DNA of 60,744 bases from Pseudomonadota bacterium (GTDB lineage: Bacteria; Myxococcota_A; UBA796; SXON01): contig JAUXQH010000066.1 in the NCBI GenBank assembly GCA_030685065.1, positions 1 to 60,744 on the forward strand, read 5' to 3'. Positions 8,541-17,328 of the stretch are shown in pieces. Position 1 is the stretch's first letter, and every line of letters begins with the position of its first letter. The translations under genes and the position numbers were made by a program. The notes under the pieces were generated by a model that was not told the DNA's origin, ran no database searches, and saw only the letters and a program-made list of their open reading frames with translations.

Positions 8541-9269
8541 ATGCCGCCGCTTCCGCCCGAGCTCGCCACCTACCTCCCGCTGGTCCCCATCCTCGCCGCG
8601 ATCGTGCTCCCGCTGACCGGCGCCCTGGTCGCCGCGGGCGTGGTGCGCCTCCTCGGCCTCGACGCCGTCGCGCTCCCCGGCCTGCCGCGGGTCCGCTGGT
8701 CGGCCATCGCCGGCGCGCTGACGCTCCTGCTCGGGATGTGCGCCGTGGCGGGTCAGTTCGCGGGCGGCGCCCAGGACGTGGTCGTGCGAGCGGCGGAGCT
8801 CCTGATGCGCGTCGGCGCCGCGGCGAGCTGCCTGTTCGTGGGGGCCTGGGCATCGGTCGCGCGCGACGCCGTGGGCGAGCGCGAGGGGCGAAAGGAACGG
8901 GCGGCCGCCCCCGCGGGCCTCCAGAACGGCACCCTCGGCCTCGCGATCGGCGGCCTCGCGGCGCTCGCGGCGCTCGTGGGGGCAGGCGGCGCCGTGCTGC
9001 TCGTCGGCGCGGTGCTCCTGGTCCTCGGGGTCGTGGCGCTCCACGGCGGCGAGCTCGGCGGGTGGCTGCGCGACCTCCTCCGCGACATCGCGGCGGGGAT
9101 CGAGCTGCGCGCCAGGCTCATGCCGGACAGCGTGGTCGAGGTGGATGGGCGGAAGGTGACCCTCGCCGCCCGGCCGGGGCTCCTCGGAACGAGGATCGAA
9201 GGCGGCAAGGAGCTGAACAACGGGCACCTGCTCGCCGCCCTGGCCACGCCCGCGGTGAGGGGGGAGTAG
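8541..9269 (+). CDS. Small membrane protein, possible minimal MscS-like
   Basis: A 242-aa protein with four to five hydrophobic helices. Helices at ~10-35, 50-70 and 80-100 are followed by an Arg/Glu-rich cytoplasmic loop, then a long Gly/Ala-rich helix region (~130-175). It ends in a small soluble part containing 'DIAAGIELRARLMPDS..EVDG' and 'ELNNGHLL'. This resembles the MscS TM3-to-beta-domain passage, where the family has an 'aGi.l....p...GD.V.v.g' segment and a later 'PN..l' motif, but the C-terminal alpha/beta domain is absent. I cannot be sure it is a channel. It is divergent from the MopE gene, and its stop is 3 nt from the stop of the convergent SGNH gene. Confidence 0.65.
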   Translation: MPPLPPELATYLPLVPILAAIVLPLTGALVAAGVVRLLGLDAVALPGLPRVRWSAIAGALTLLLGMCAVAGQFAGGAQDVVVRAAELLMRVGAAASCLFVGAWASVARDAVGEREGRKERAAAPAGLQNGTLGLAIGGLAALAALVGAGGAVLLVGAVLLVLGVVALHGGELGGWLRDLLRDIAAGIELRARLMPDSVVEVDGRKVTLAARPGLLGTRIEGGKELNNGHLLAALATPAVRGE

Positions 9270-9272
9270 ACC

Positions 9273-11762
9273 CTACTCGTACGCGTCGGGAAACGCGGGC
9301 TTCGGCGGCTCGGTGAGCGACAGCGCGGTGACCAGCGCGTAGGGCGCGCCGGCCGGCGTGGAGAGCTCGACGACAACGTCCGCGTCGTCGGGCGGGATCG
9401 GGGCCGCGAGCGGCCACTCCAGGGGCGCCGCGCCGAGGCTCGACATGGGCACGGTCTGGGTCGACACCTCCACCCCAGCGACGAACAGCCGCGCCGTCAT
9501 CGCCGCGGCCGGGTCGGCCCCACCGAGCGCCACCGCGGTGAGCTGCAGGTGGGTGGCCCCGTCCTCCAGCTCCCGCAGCTGCGGGGCGCCGAGGCGGAAG
9601 CGGACGGCGTCTCCCGGGTAGAGCCAGCGGCTCCTCAGGCACGTGCGCGCCGCGTCGAGGGAGGCGGTGTAGGTGCGCCCGTTGGTATCGGGAGCGGTGC
9701 GATCCGAGGTGGTGAAGAGGATCCCGGCGGCGGTGTGCGCGTACGCGCCCGCGGTCTGCGCGAGCTTGGGCACGCCGATGTTCGGCACCGCGAGCGGTAC
9801 GCCGTCCTCCGCGATGCGCACCGGCGAGCAGCGGTTGATGCCCGAGACCGCCGCGATCGCCTCGGCGTCGGGCGCGGTGAGGGCGGAGGTGTCGAAGCGC
9901 CAGACCCCCTCCTTCATGGCTTCGATCTTCCCGAGGGTGCCGATGTCCGGCGGGGCCGCGGCAACCGTCGCCTCGCCCTTGAGGAAGTCGGCGGCGTGCC
10001 CGGTGTCGGCATCTCCCACGAGGTGCCACGGCGCGGCCTCGGTGCCGGCCACCACCCGCCGGACCAGCAGCCAGGGCCCATCCGCGGGTGAGCGCACCTC
10101 GACGGACCAGGGGCCCGCGGGGGCGGCGCCGGCGAGGGTCGCGGAGACTGCGGATCCGCCCGGCTCGAGCGCCGCGGACCGCCCCTCCCAGGCGAAGGTC
10201 GCAGGCGCGGCGCCACCGACGGCGACGATCGCCTCGACGCGGACGGCGAAGCCCTCGACCGCCCCCTCCCACCCCTCGCCGACGTCGGCACGCAGGCTCG
10301 TTCCCGGGTAGACCCACCAGGCCTCCCGACCCGCGGCCCCGCGCAGCGGAACGTCCTCGCTGAGCCCGAACGTGTAGGCGCGGCCCGCCGCCACGTCCGC
10401 CGGGCCGCCGGTGGGCGAGAACTTCACCCACGCTCCCTGGTGGTTGAAGCCGCCCGCGCAGGACTGGTCGAACGCCTCCCGGGCGGCATGGGGGAGCAGC
10501 GGCGCGCCGTCCTCGTAGAGCACGAGCGGGGAGACCGCGCCCGCGCCCAGGCGGCTGAGCGCGCCGTCCGACACCCCCTCCAGCCCCTTGGCGGAGAGCT
10601 GCCAGCCGCACGCGGAGGCGCCGCGGGTCGGCGCGCCGGCGGTGGGCACCGTGGGGGGAGCTCCACTGCGGCCGAGCGTCGCCGGGGCGCGTGGAACCTG
10701 GGCCCGCGCGAAGGGGCCGGAGCCGAGCGCGTCGATCTCGGCGAGGCGCGCGGCCAGCGCGGTGGTCAGGAGGCCCCGGCCCGTGGCGTTCATGTGCACC
10801 GCGTCGCCGTAGGCCGAGGCGGGGATGTCGAGCCCCGTGAGGTCGAGGTAGGCGGCGCCGTGCTCGTTGAGGGACACGACCATCTGGCGGACCAGGTCGG
10901 GCGCGGCCGAATCGAACGCGCCCGCCTGCGCGGTCGAGACCGGCGCCTGGACGAAGAGGATGCGCGCGCCGTGGGCCTGCGCGAGCTCGACGAGATCGGG
11001 CACCAGCGTATCCGCCACCGTGGCGTCCCCCGCGGGGCGGCTCCCCGCGCCGGCCTCGGCGATCGGGATCGCGCGATGGCGGCGCACGGCCTCGGCGCCC
11101 GCGTCGGCCCCGAGCACCTTCTCCAGCGCCGGCTCGGCGTAGGCGCGGCCCGCCGCGAGGACGCCCCCCGGCGCCGCCGGCGCGAAGAAGAGGCCCGCGA
11201 CGATGTCCCGGATGCCGTGCTGGAACCCGAGCTGGATCTGCGTCTTTCGCGTGCCGACCCGCTGCCAGAAGGGGCTCGCGGGCTCCCCGCCGAACACCTT
11301 GCGATCGAGCACCGGCTCGCTCTCCCCGAGGAAGGGCGCGAGGGCGAGCCGCTCCCGCTCGCTGTCGAGGGTTGTCCGCAACATCGAGCCCGCGGTGGCG
11401 TACACGACCACCAGCTTCGGCCGGTGGCCCTCTTCGAACACGCACCGGTCCAGCGCGGCGTACCAGAGCGGCGCGCTCGATCCGGGCAGCCCCACCTGGG
11501 CGATCGCCTTGACGCCGAGCGCCCGCGCGAGGGCGGGGCGGTCGATGTCGGAGCCCGACTTGGAGTTGCCGACGACCACCACCTCGCCGCTGGAGCGCTC
11601 CACCATCCGGACGCACGTCGCGACCATCGGCGGAACGTCGGCCGCGCCCTCGGAGGCCTCCGGCCGGCCGAGGTAGCCCAACGTCAGCCCGACGATCGCC
11701 GCCGGGGCGAGCAGCGCCACGAGGGCGGCGGCGGGCCTAGAATTGGAAGTAGATGAAGTCAT
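9273..11762 (-). CDS. SGNH-hydrolase-like protein (AlgX/AlgJ type), MBOAT partner
   Basis: An 829-aa exported or membrane-tethered protein with an N-terminal hydrophobic helix (~10-31). An SGNH-like domain follows: a Ser block at ~64-73 (VVVVGNSKSGSDID, in place of GDS) and a D-x-x-H block near residue 320 (GDAVHMNATGR), with 'ARILFVQAPVS' between them. AlgJ/AlgX-type proteins move acetyl groups from an MBOAT partner onto extracellular polysaccharide. Residues ~390-829 form two or more beta-rich domains that could bind glycan. Its start lies inside the 3' end of the MBOAT gene (26-nt overlap), so the two are co-expressed. The polysaccharide substrate is not evident from the neighbours. Confidence 0.75.
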   Translation of the reverse strand: MTSSTSNSRPAAALVALLAPAAIVGLTLGYLGRPEASEGAADVPPMVATCVRMVERSSGEVVVVGNSKSGSDIDRPALARALGVKAIAQVGLPGSSAPLWYAALDRCVFEEGHRPKLVVVYATAGSMLRTTLDSERERLALAPFLGESEPVLDRKVFGGEPASPFWQRVGTRKTQIQLGFQHGIRDIVAGLFFAPAAPGGVLAAGRAYAEPALEKVLGADAGAEAVRRHRAIPIAEAGAGSRPAGDATVADTLVPDLVELAQAHGARILFVQAPVSTAQAGAFDSAAPDLVRQMVVSLNEHGAAYLDLTGLDIPASAYGDAVHMNATGRGLLTTALAARLAEIDALGSGPFARAQVPRAPATLGRSGAPPTVPTAGAPTRGASACGWQLSAKGLEGVSDGALSRLGAGAVSPLVLYEDGAPLLPHAAREAFDQSCAGGFNHQGAWVKFSPTGGPADVAAGRAYTFGLSEDVPLRGAAGREAWWVYPGTSLRADVGEGWEGAVEGFAVRVEAIVAVGGAAPATFAWEGRSAALEPGGSAVSATLAGAAPAGPWSVEVRSPADGPWLLVRRVVAGTEAAPWHLVGDADTGHAADFLKGEATVAAAPPDIGTLGKIEAMKEGVWRFDTSALTAPDAEAIAAVSGINRCSPVRIAEDGVPLAVPNIGVPKLAQTAGAYAHTAAGILFTTSDRTAPDTNGRTYTASLDAARTCLRSRWLYPGDAVRFRLGAPQLRELEDGATHLQLTAVALGGADPAAAMTARLFVAGVEVSTQTVPMSSLGAAPLEWPLAAPIPPDDADVVVELSTPAGAPYALVTALSLTEPPKPAFPDAYE

Positions 11763-13146
11763 TGGCCGACATGCGGGCGAAGGTGAACATCGACAGACCG
11801 AACCCGGCCCAGGCGGCCGTCTGTGCGGGCAGGTACCAGGCGCTCTCCCGAAGGGTGGGCAGGACCCACTTCTGGACCGCCAGCGCGCCGAACAGCGGCA
11901 GGGCCAGCACCCCCGTCATGCCCAGGACGATCGCGGCGGTGAGGTTCTGCTCGGGGGTGGCGCGGAACGGATCCTGGCTCAGCAGCGCCACGATCCGCGC
12001 GACGTCGAGCTCCCGGAAGAGGAACCACCCGAAGCAGGTGAAGCTGAACATGATTGTGGTCGCGATGACGCGGGCCCCGGGCATGGTCTTGAGCGCGGCC
12101 GGCACGCGCGGCACGACCAGGCGGTACCCCGTCAGGAGCGCGCCGTGGTAGGCGCCCCACAACGCGAAGTTCCACGACGCTCCGTGCCAGATCCCCGAGA
12201 GCACCATCGCCGCGAACGTGTTCCGCGTGACGAACCAGAACCCGCCGCGCGAGCCGCCGAACGGGATGTAGACGTAGTCGCGGATCCAGGTCGAGAAGCT
12301 GATGTGCCAGCGGTTCCAGAACTCGGAGGGGTTGGTGGCCAGGTAGGGGTTCCGGAAGTTCTCCATCAGATCGAAGCCGATCATCCGCGCGGTCCCGCGA
12401 GCGATGTCGGTGTAGCCGGAGAAGTCGGTCAGGATTTGGAGGGCGAAGGCCAACGTTCCCGCGACCACCATCGACGTGGAGGGTGAGTCCACCGAGAAGA
12501 TCTTGTCGGTGTAGGGCGAGATGGTGTCGGCGATGCACACCTTCTTGAACGCGCCCCACATCGCGAGCGCGAAGCCGGAGCGGACGGCCTCCCAGTCGAA
12601 CCGGCGGTCGGTCTCCGCTTGTTGGAGCAGGTTGCCCGCCCGTTGCACCGGGCCCGCCACGAGGTGGCAGAAAAGGCTGACCGCGAGCAGGTAGTCGAAC
12701 AGGTTCTTCCGTGGCTTCAGCTCGCCGCGGTAGACGTCGAACGAGTACGCCATCGACTGGAACGTGTAGAAGGAGATCCCGGCCGGGAGGAGGATCCCGA
12801 GGGGCGTCAACGTGTTGGCGACCCCCAACGCGTCCAGCGCGCCGGCCGCGTTCTCGACGAAGAAGTCCCAATATTTGTAGTACCCGAGCAGCGCCAGGTT
12901 GGCGCCGATGCTCGTGACGAGCACGAGGCGCTTGTGCGTGGGCCATCGCTCCATCGCCAGGCCGGCACCGTAGTCGAGCAGGGCCGCGACGTACAGCAGG
13001 ACCAGCCACCAGGGGTGCACCCACCCGTAGAAGAGGGCGCTCGCCAGGAGGAGCAGGACGTTCTGTGCCACCCGCGCCCGCACGCCCCAATACAGGACGA
13101 ACACGACGGTGAAGAAGGCCAGGAATTCCACCTGTACGAAGGTCAA
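11737..13146 (-). CDS. MBOAT-family O-acyltransferase
   Basis: A 469-aa polytopic acyltransferase that would carry acetyl groups across the inner membrane for polysaccharide O-acetylation (AlgI/DltB/PatA family). The TTG at 13146 is chosen: GAGGAG sits 7 nt upstream, and the predicted N-terminus (MTFVQVEFLAFF) matches the usual start of the family. Signature segments are 'PLGILLPAGISFYTFQSMAYSFDVYR', here near residues 115-140, 'DFSGYTDIARG', 'NPSEFWNRWHISFSTWIRDY' and 'SGIWHGASWNFALWGAYHG', the last containing the invariant His near residue 332. The next gene encodes its SGNH partner and overlaps the end of this one. Confidence 0.9.
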   Translation of the reverse strand: MTFVQVEFLAFFTVVFVLYWGVRARVAQNVLLLLASALFYGWVHPWWLVLLYVAALLDYGAGLAMERWPTHKRLVLVTSIGANLALLGYYKYWDFFVENAAGALDALGVANTLTPLGILLPAGISFYTFQSMAYSFDVYRGELKPRKNLFDYLLAVSLFCHLVAGPVQRAGNLLQQAETDRRFDWEAVRSGFALAMWGAFKKVCIADTISPYTDKIFSVDSPSTSMVVAGTLAFALQILTDFSGYTDIARGTARMIGFDLMENFRNPYLATNPSEFWNRWHISFSTWIRDYVYIPFGGSRGGFWFVTRNTFAAMVLSGIWHGASWNFALWGAYHGALLTGYRLVVPRVPAALKTMPGARVIATTIMFSFTCFGWFLFRELDVARIVALLSQDPFRATPEQNLTAAIVLGMTGVLALPLFGALAVQKWVLPTLRESAWYLPAQTAAWAGFGLSMFTFARMSANDFIYFQF

Positions 13147-13221
13147 GCCGCCGCTCCTCGCGCGGCAGCTTAGCGCGGCACGCCCCTTGGCCATCCCATC
13201 GGCGGAAGATAGCGGGCGCCG

Positions 13222-14061
13222 ATGAATGACTTCCGCATCGCCTTCATCGGAGCCGGCGTGATGGCCGAGACCATGATCGCCGGCATGCGCGCCGACGGCA
13301 TCGGCGCCGAGCGCATCCTGGCCAGCCATCGCCGCGAGCACCGCGCGCTCGAGCTCAAGGAGCGCTACGGCATCCGCGTCGTGCTCGACAACGCGGAGGC
13401 CGCGGCGTGGGCGGATCTGGTGGTGCTCGCCACCAAGCCCCAGTCGCTGCCGCACGTGCTCCCGGCGCTGCGCGGTCGCCTGCGCGAGGACGCCGTGCTG
13501 CTCTCGATCGTGGCGGGCGCGCGCACCTCGGTGCTCCGCGACGCCCTCGATCACCCCCGCGTGGTGCGCTCGATGCCGAACCTCCCCTGCCGCATCCGGC
13601 GCGGGATGACCGTGTGGTACGCGGCGCCCACGCTCGGGCAGACGGATCTCGATCGGGTACGCGCGGTGCTCCAGGTCATGGGAGAGGAGGCCCGCGTCGA
13701 GGACGAGGCCCATGTCGACCGCGCCACCGCGGTGAGCGGCACCGGCCCGGCCGTGGTGGCCCACTTCGTGAAGGCCTACCTCGAGGCCGCCGCGTACATC
13801 GGCGAGCCGCGGGGGCTCGCCCGGGCCTCGGTGCTCGCCACCCTCGAGGGCACCGTGGCGATGCTGCGCCAGTCCGAAGACCACGTGGCGGAGCTGATCG
13901 ACGAGGTCACCAGCCCGGGCGGGACCACCTCGCGCGCGTTGCAGGTGCTCAAGAACGGCCGGTTCTCGGCGGTGCTCACCGAGGCGATCGAGGCCGCGTA
14001 CGCGCGGAGCACCGAGCTGGGCGAGCAGATCGCGCGTGGATGTCGCGAGCCCAACCCCTGA
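13222..14061 (+). CDS. proC: Pyrroline-5-carboxylate reductase
   Basis: A 279-aa enzyme that reduces 1-pyrroline-5-carboxylate to L-proline with NAD(P)H, the last step of proline synthesis, in the cytoplasm. The N-terminus has the Rossmann motif IAFIGAGVMAE (residues ~5-15). Further markers are 'VLATKPQSL', 'RSMPNLP', the signature 'SGTGPA' near residue 173, and the C-terminal 'SPGGTTSRALQVL' segment that forms the dimer interface and active site. The length is normal for the family. It is a single housekeeping gene divergent from the MBOAT gene, with a 75-nt shared upstream region. Confidence 0.95.
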   Translation: MNDFRIAFIGAGVMAETMIAGMRADGIGAERILASHRREHRALELKERYGIRVVLDNAEAAAWADLVVLATKPQSLPHVLPALRGRLREDAVLLSIVAGARTSVLRDALDHPRVVRSMPNLPCRIRRGMTVWYAAPTLGQTDLDRVRAVLQVMGEEARVEDEAHVDRATAVSGTGPAVVAHFVKAYLEAAAYIGEPRGLARASVLATLEGTVAMLRQSEDHVAELIDEVTSPGGTTSRALQVLKNGRFSAVLTEAIEAAYARSTELGEQIARGCREPNP

Positions 14062-14175
14062 GAGAGGCTCTGAGGCCGGCCGCTCCGCGCGGGGCGCCCA
14101 TGCGAGATGGCTGAGAGGTCACACCGGGCTCGAGGGCTCATAGAGTGGCAGCCCCCCAGACACTCGCGAGTCAGC

Positions 14176-17100
14176 ATGAAGCTCTATCGTCCCCTCCTCT
14201 CTTCTCTCGCCCTCACCTTGGCCCTTCCGCTGGGCTGCGCACCCGACGAAGACACCGGCGCGGACACCTCCTGCGAGGTGTGTGACGGCATCGACAACGA
14301 CGGCGACGGCCTGGTCGACGAGGACTTCGGCGACATCGATCTCGACGGCGTGGCCGACTGTATCGACGAAGACACAGAGATCTGCGACGGCCGCGACAAC
14401 GACGGGGACGGCACGACCGACGAGACCTTCCCCGACACCGATGGCGACGGCACGGCCGACTGCGTGGACGAAGAGGAGTGTGACGGGCTCGACAACAACG
14501 GCGACGGCGACACGGACGAGGGGTACGACGACGACGGCGACGGCGTGGCCGACTGCCTGCAGGAGCTCTGCAATTGCGAAGACGACGACGCGGACGGTGA
14601 GATCGACGAGGGTCTCGACTGTTCCTACGAAGTCGTGATGCGCGGCTCGGCCGACGACATGATGGACGTGTATGTAGACGGCGTGGCCGCCGGCAGCTCG
14701 GCGGGATGGAGCGCGCTCTACAGCCAGACCTTCTCCCTCCCCGCCGGCACCCACCACATCGCCACGTACGCGCGTGACCGGAGCGGGCAGATCGCCGGCT
14801 TCAACGCCCGTATCGAGGTGCCTGGGCAGGCGGCTACGGCGAACGACACGGGCTCCGGCTCCTGGCTGCTCTCGCAGACCGACCCCTCGCTCGCCTACGG
14901 AAGCGCGTGGATGACCGGCGCGGCCGTCTCGGCCATGGTGCCCGACAGCGGCTTCCTCGCCAGCACGAGCTGCAACAACACCTGGAGCTACAGCCCCTCG
15001 GGCGCGCCCTGGGTGTGGGCGGCGGACTGCAGCCGGGAAGATCTGTACCCCCACAATTGGTACTACCTCGAGGTCGACGTGTGTCCCGAGGCCGCCGCCG
15101 AGGCGTGCGACGGCGTGGACAACGACGGCGACGGCGCGATCGACGAGGGCTACGTCGACTCGGACTTCGACGGCGAAGCCGATTGTATCGAGGTCGAGGA
15201 CTGTGACGGGTTCGACAACAACGGCGACGGCTTCATCGACGAGGACTACGCGGACACCGACGGCGACGGCGTGGCCGACTGTGTGGACGGCGAGGAGTGT
15301 GACGGCCTCGACAACAACGGCGACGGCTTCATCGACGAGGGCTACTCCGACACGGACGGGGACGGCGTGGGCGACTGCGTGGACGCCGAGGAGTGCGACG
15401 GGCTCGACAACAACGGCGATGGGCAGACCGACGAGGGCTACCCCGACACCGACAGCGACGGCGTGGCCGACTGCGTGGACGGCGAGGAGTGCGACGGGCG
15501 CGACAACAACGGCGACGGCGCGATCGACGAGGGCTACGCCGACACCGACGGCGACGGCACCGCCGACTGTGTGGATGCCGAGGAGTGTGACGGCCTCGAC
15601 AACAACGGCGACGGGCAGGTGGACGAAGGCTACTCCGACACCGATGACGACGGGGTGGCGGACTGCGTAGACGAAGAGGAGTGTGACGGCCTCGACAACA
15701 ACGGGGACGGCCAGACCGACGAGAGCTACTCCGACACCGACGGGGACGGCGTGGCCGACTGTGTCGACGCCGAGGAGTGTGACGGCCTCGACAACGACGG
15801 CGATGGCGTCGCGGACAACGGCTACACCGACACGGACGGGGACGGCACGGCCGACTGCGTCGACGCCGAGGTGTGCGACTGCTCCGATGACGACGGCGAC
15901 GGCCTCATCGACGAGGGCCTGGAGTGCGGGTACGAGATCGAGATGCGGACGTCGGCAGACGACCGCTTCACGGCCTGGTTCGACGGCGCGGCCTGGGGCT
16001 CCGCCACGGGCTGGTCGCTCCTGAGCACGCTCTCGACGTCGACCACGGCCGGCACCCACACCATCGCGGTGCACGCCGAGGACATCGGCGCCGCGATCGC
16101 CGGGTTCAACGCCCGGGTGATCGTGCCCGGCGCGCTCGACAGCGAGTGGGACACCGGGCTCGGCCAATGGGTGATGTCCGAGCAGAACCCCTCGGTCTAC
16201 GGCGCGACGAGCACGTGGACGACCGCCCCGTACGCCGACATGGTGCCGGACAGCTCGTTCCTCGCCACGGCGAGCTGCGGGTCGACCTGGGGCACCGGCG
16301 CCACCGGCCCCTCCGGGGGCGCCTGGGTGTGGGCGAACAGCTGCGCGTCCCCGACGACCTACTCCGACAATTGGTTCCTCCTCGAGCTCGAGGTGTGCCC
16401 CGAGGCCATCGTCGACGCCGACGGGGACGGCGTGGTCGCGACGCTCGACTGCAACGACGGCGATCCGAGCGTGTACCCGGGCGCGGCGGAGCTCTGCGAC
16501 AACGACATCGACGACGACTGTGATCCCACCACCAACTGCGACGATCTGTGCGTCGATGCCTTCGAGTTCCCCAGCACGTGCGGCGACGTCCCGCTCTTCT
16601 CCGGCGCCGAGCCGCTGCTCTATTGGGATGGCTCGGGCATCGGGAGCGGGCGGCTCCTCGACTCCACCACCAGCGGCTACGATGGCACCATCGTGGGCAG
16701 CGTGACCAGCGGAACCGGCGTGGCGGGCGCGTCCATCGAGCTCAACGGCGTCAACACCGGCGCGTCGGTCGACCCGGGGGACCCGACCCGGTGGACCGTG
16801 TCCCAGTGGGTCCGCCCGGACGCCTTCCCCAGCAGCGACCTGGACTTCCTGACCAGCCTCGGCAACGGCACGACCTCGTACACCGGCTGGGCGGTGGTGG
16901 TCAACGCGGCGGGGCTGCCCGGGGTGTACATCGAGGGCGGCACGTCCTCCCTCGAGAGGTTCGTGTACGACACCGAGCCGGTGTGCCTCGGCGCGTGGAC
17001 CCACGTGGCCGTCACCTGGGACGCGCTGACGGTGCGCCTCTACGTCAACGGCGCGGAAGTGAGCAGCAGCACCCCGGGGTACACGACGATCCCCTACGGC

Positions 17101-17253
17101 AGCCTGCCCTTCGTGCTCGGCTTCGACATGAACCGGTACGGACGCTACCTCGACGGCGCGCTGGACGAGGTGGGCCTCTGGGACTCCGCGTTGAACGCCG
17201 ATGAGATCGGGCTGCTCTTCGCGGATGGCGCCTGCGCTCTCTCGAGCTGGTAG
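14176..17253 (+). CDS. Large Ca-repeat/MopE protein with two beta domains and LamG
   Basis: A 1025-aa exported lipoprotein; the start at 14176 opens the signal, with lipobox PLGC at about residue 19. Order of parts: five Asp-rich units (~25-145), beta domain A (~149-295, starting 'CSYEVVMRGSADDMMDVY'), seven exact 32-aa units (~340-564), beta domain B (~583-740, starting 'CGYEIEMRTSADDRF', clearly homologous to A), one classic MopE unit (~745-785), then a LamG/concanavalin-like domain (~815-1020) with 'TRWTVSQWVRP', 'AWTHVAVTWD' and 'LDGALDEVGLWDSAL'. LamG domains commonly bind glycans or proteins. A surface adhesin or matrix role is inferred. No MYXO-CTERM tail is present. Confidence 0.85.
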   Translation: MKLYRPLLSSLALTLALPLGCAPDEDTGADTSCEVCDGIDNDGDGLVDEDFGDIDLDGVADCIDEDTEICDGRDNDGDGTTDETFPDTDGDGTADCVDEEECDGLDNNGDGDTDEGYDDDGDGVADCLQELCNCEDDDADGEIDEGLDCSYEVVMRGSADDMMDVYVDGVAAGSSAGWSALYSQTFSLPAGTHHIATYARDRSGQIAGFNARIEVPGQAATANDTGSGSWLLSQTDPSLAYGSAWMTGAAVSAMVPDSGFLASTSCNNTWSYSPSGAPWVWAADCSREDLYPHNWYYLEVDVCPEAAAEACDGVDNDGDGAIDEGYVDSDFDGEADCIEVEDCDGFDNNGDGFIDEDYADTDGDGVADCVDGEECDGLDNNGDGFIDEGYSDTDGDGVGDCVDAEECDGLDNNGDGQTDEGYPDTDSDGVADCVDGEECDGRDNNGDGAIDEGYADTDGDGTADCVDAEECDGLDNNGDGQVDEGYSDTDDDGVADCVDEEECDGLDNNGDGQTDESYSDTDGDGVADCVDAEECDGLDNDGDGVADNGYTDTDGDGTADCVDAEVCDCSDDDGDGLIDEGLECGYEIEMRTSADDRFTAWFDGAAWGSATGWSLLSTLSTSTTAGTHTIAVHAEDIGAAIAGFNARVIVPGALDSEWDTGLGQWVMSEQNPSVYGATSTWTTAPYADMVPDSSFLATASCGSTWGTGATGPSGGAWVWANSCASPTTYSDNWFLLELEVCPEAIVDADGDGVVATLDCNDGDPSVYPGAAELCDNDIDDDCDPTTNCDDLCVDAFEFPSTCGDVPLFSGAEPLLYWDGSGIGSGRLLDSTTSGYDGTIVGSVTSGTGVAGASIELNGVNTGASVDPGDPTRWTVSQWVRPDAFPSSDLDFLTSLGNGTTSYTGWAVVVNAAGLPGVYIEGGTSSLERFVYDTEPVCLGAWTHVAVTWDALTVRLYVNGAEVSSSTPGYTTIPYGSLPFVLGFDMNRYGRYLDGALDEVGLWDSALNADEIGLLFADGACALSSW
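15196..15867 (+). repeat. Seven 96-bp in-frame tandem repeats inside the LamG/MopE gene
   Basis: Units begin at 15196, 15292, 15388, 15484, 15580, 15676 and 15772, with no length variation. Each encodes 32 residues of the form (E/D)CDG.DN.GDG..D.GY.DTD.DG..DCV(D/E). The exact period suggests recent unequal recombination. Confidence 0.9.
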
Positions 17254-17328
17254 GTTCCTGAGCCCCGTGGGCTCCGTGCGGCGGCTTGCTGCCGCTCGGA
17301 GCCCCTGGTCCTGCCCGTAGCGCCGCGA

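Noticed and set aside
539..9316. Very long plus-strand open frames (539-2920 and 4853-9316) opposite the MopE and beta-helix genes
   Set aside because: They are antisense shadows of high-GC repeat genes. They are dominated by Val/Arg/His/Gly runs, have no signal or domain, and the opposite strand has clear MopE units and lipoboxes.
14119..17004. Minus-strand 961-codon frame opposite the LamG/MopE gene
   Set aside because: Repetitive Val/Ala/Val-Glu pattern from reading Asp/Gly repeats backwards; no start context and full overlap with a convincing gene.
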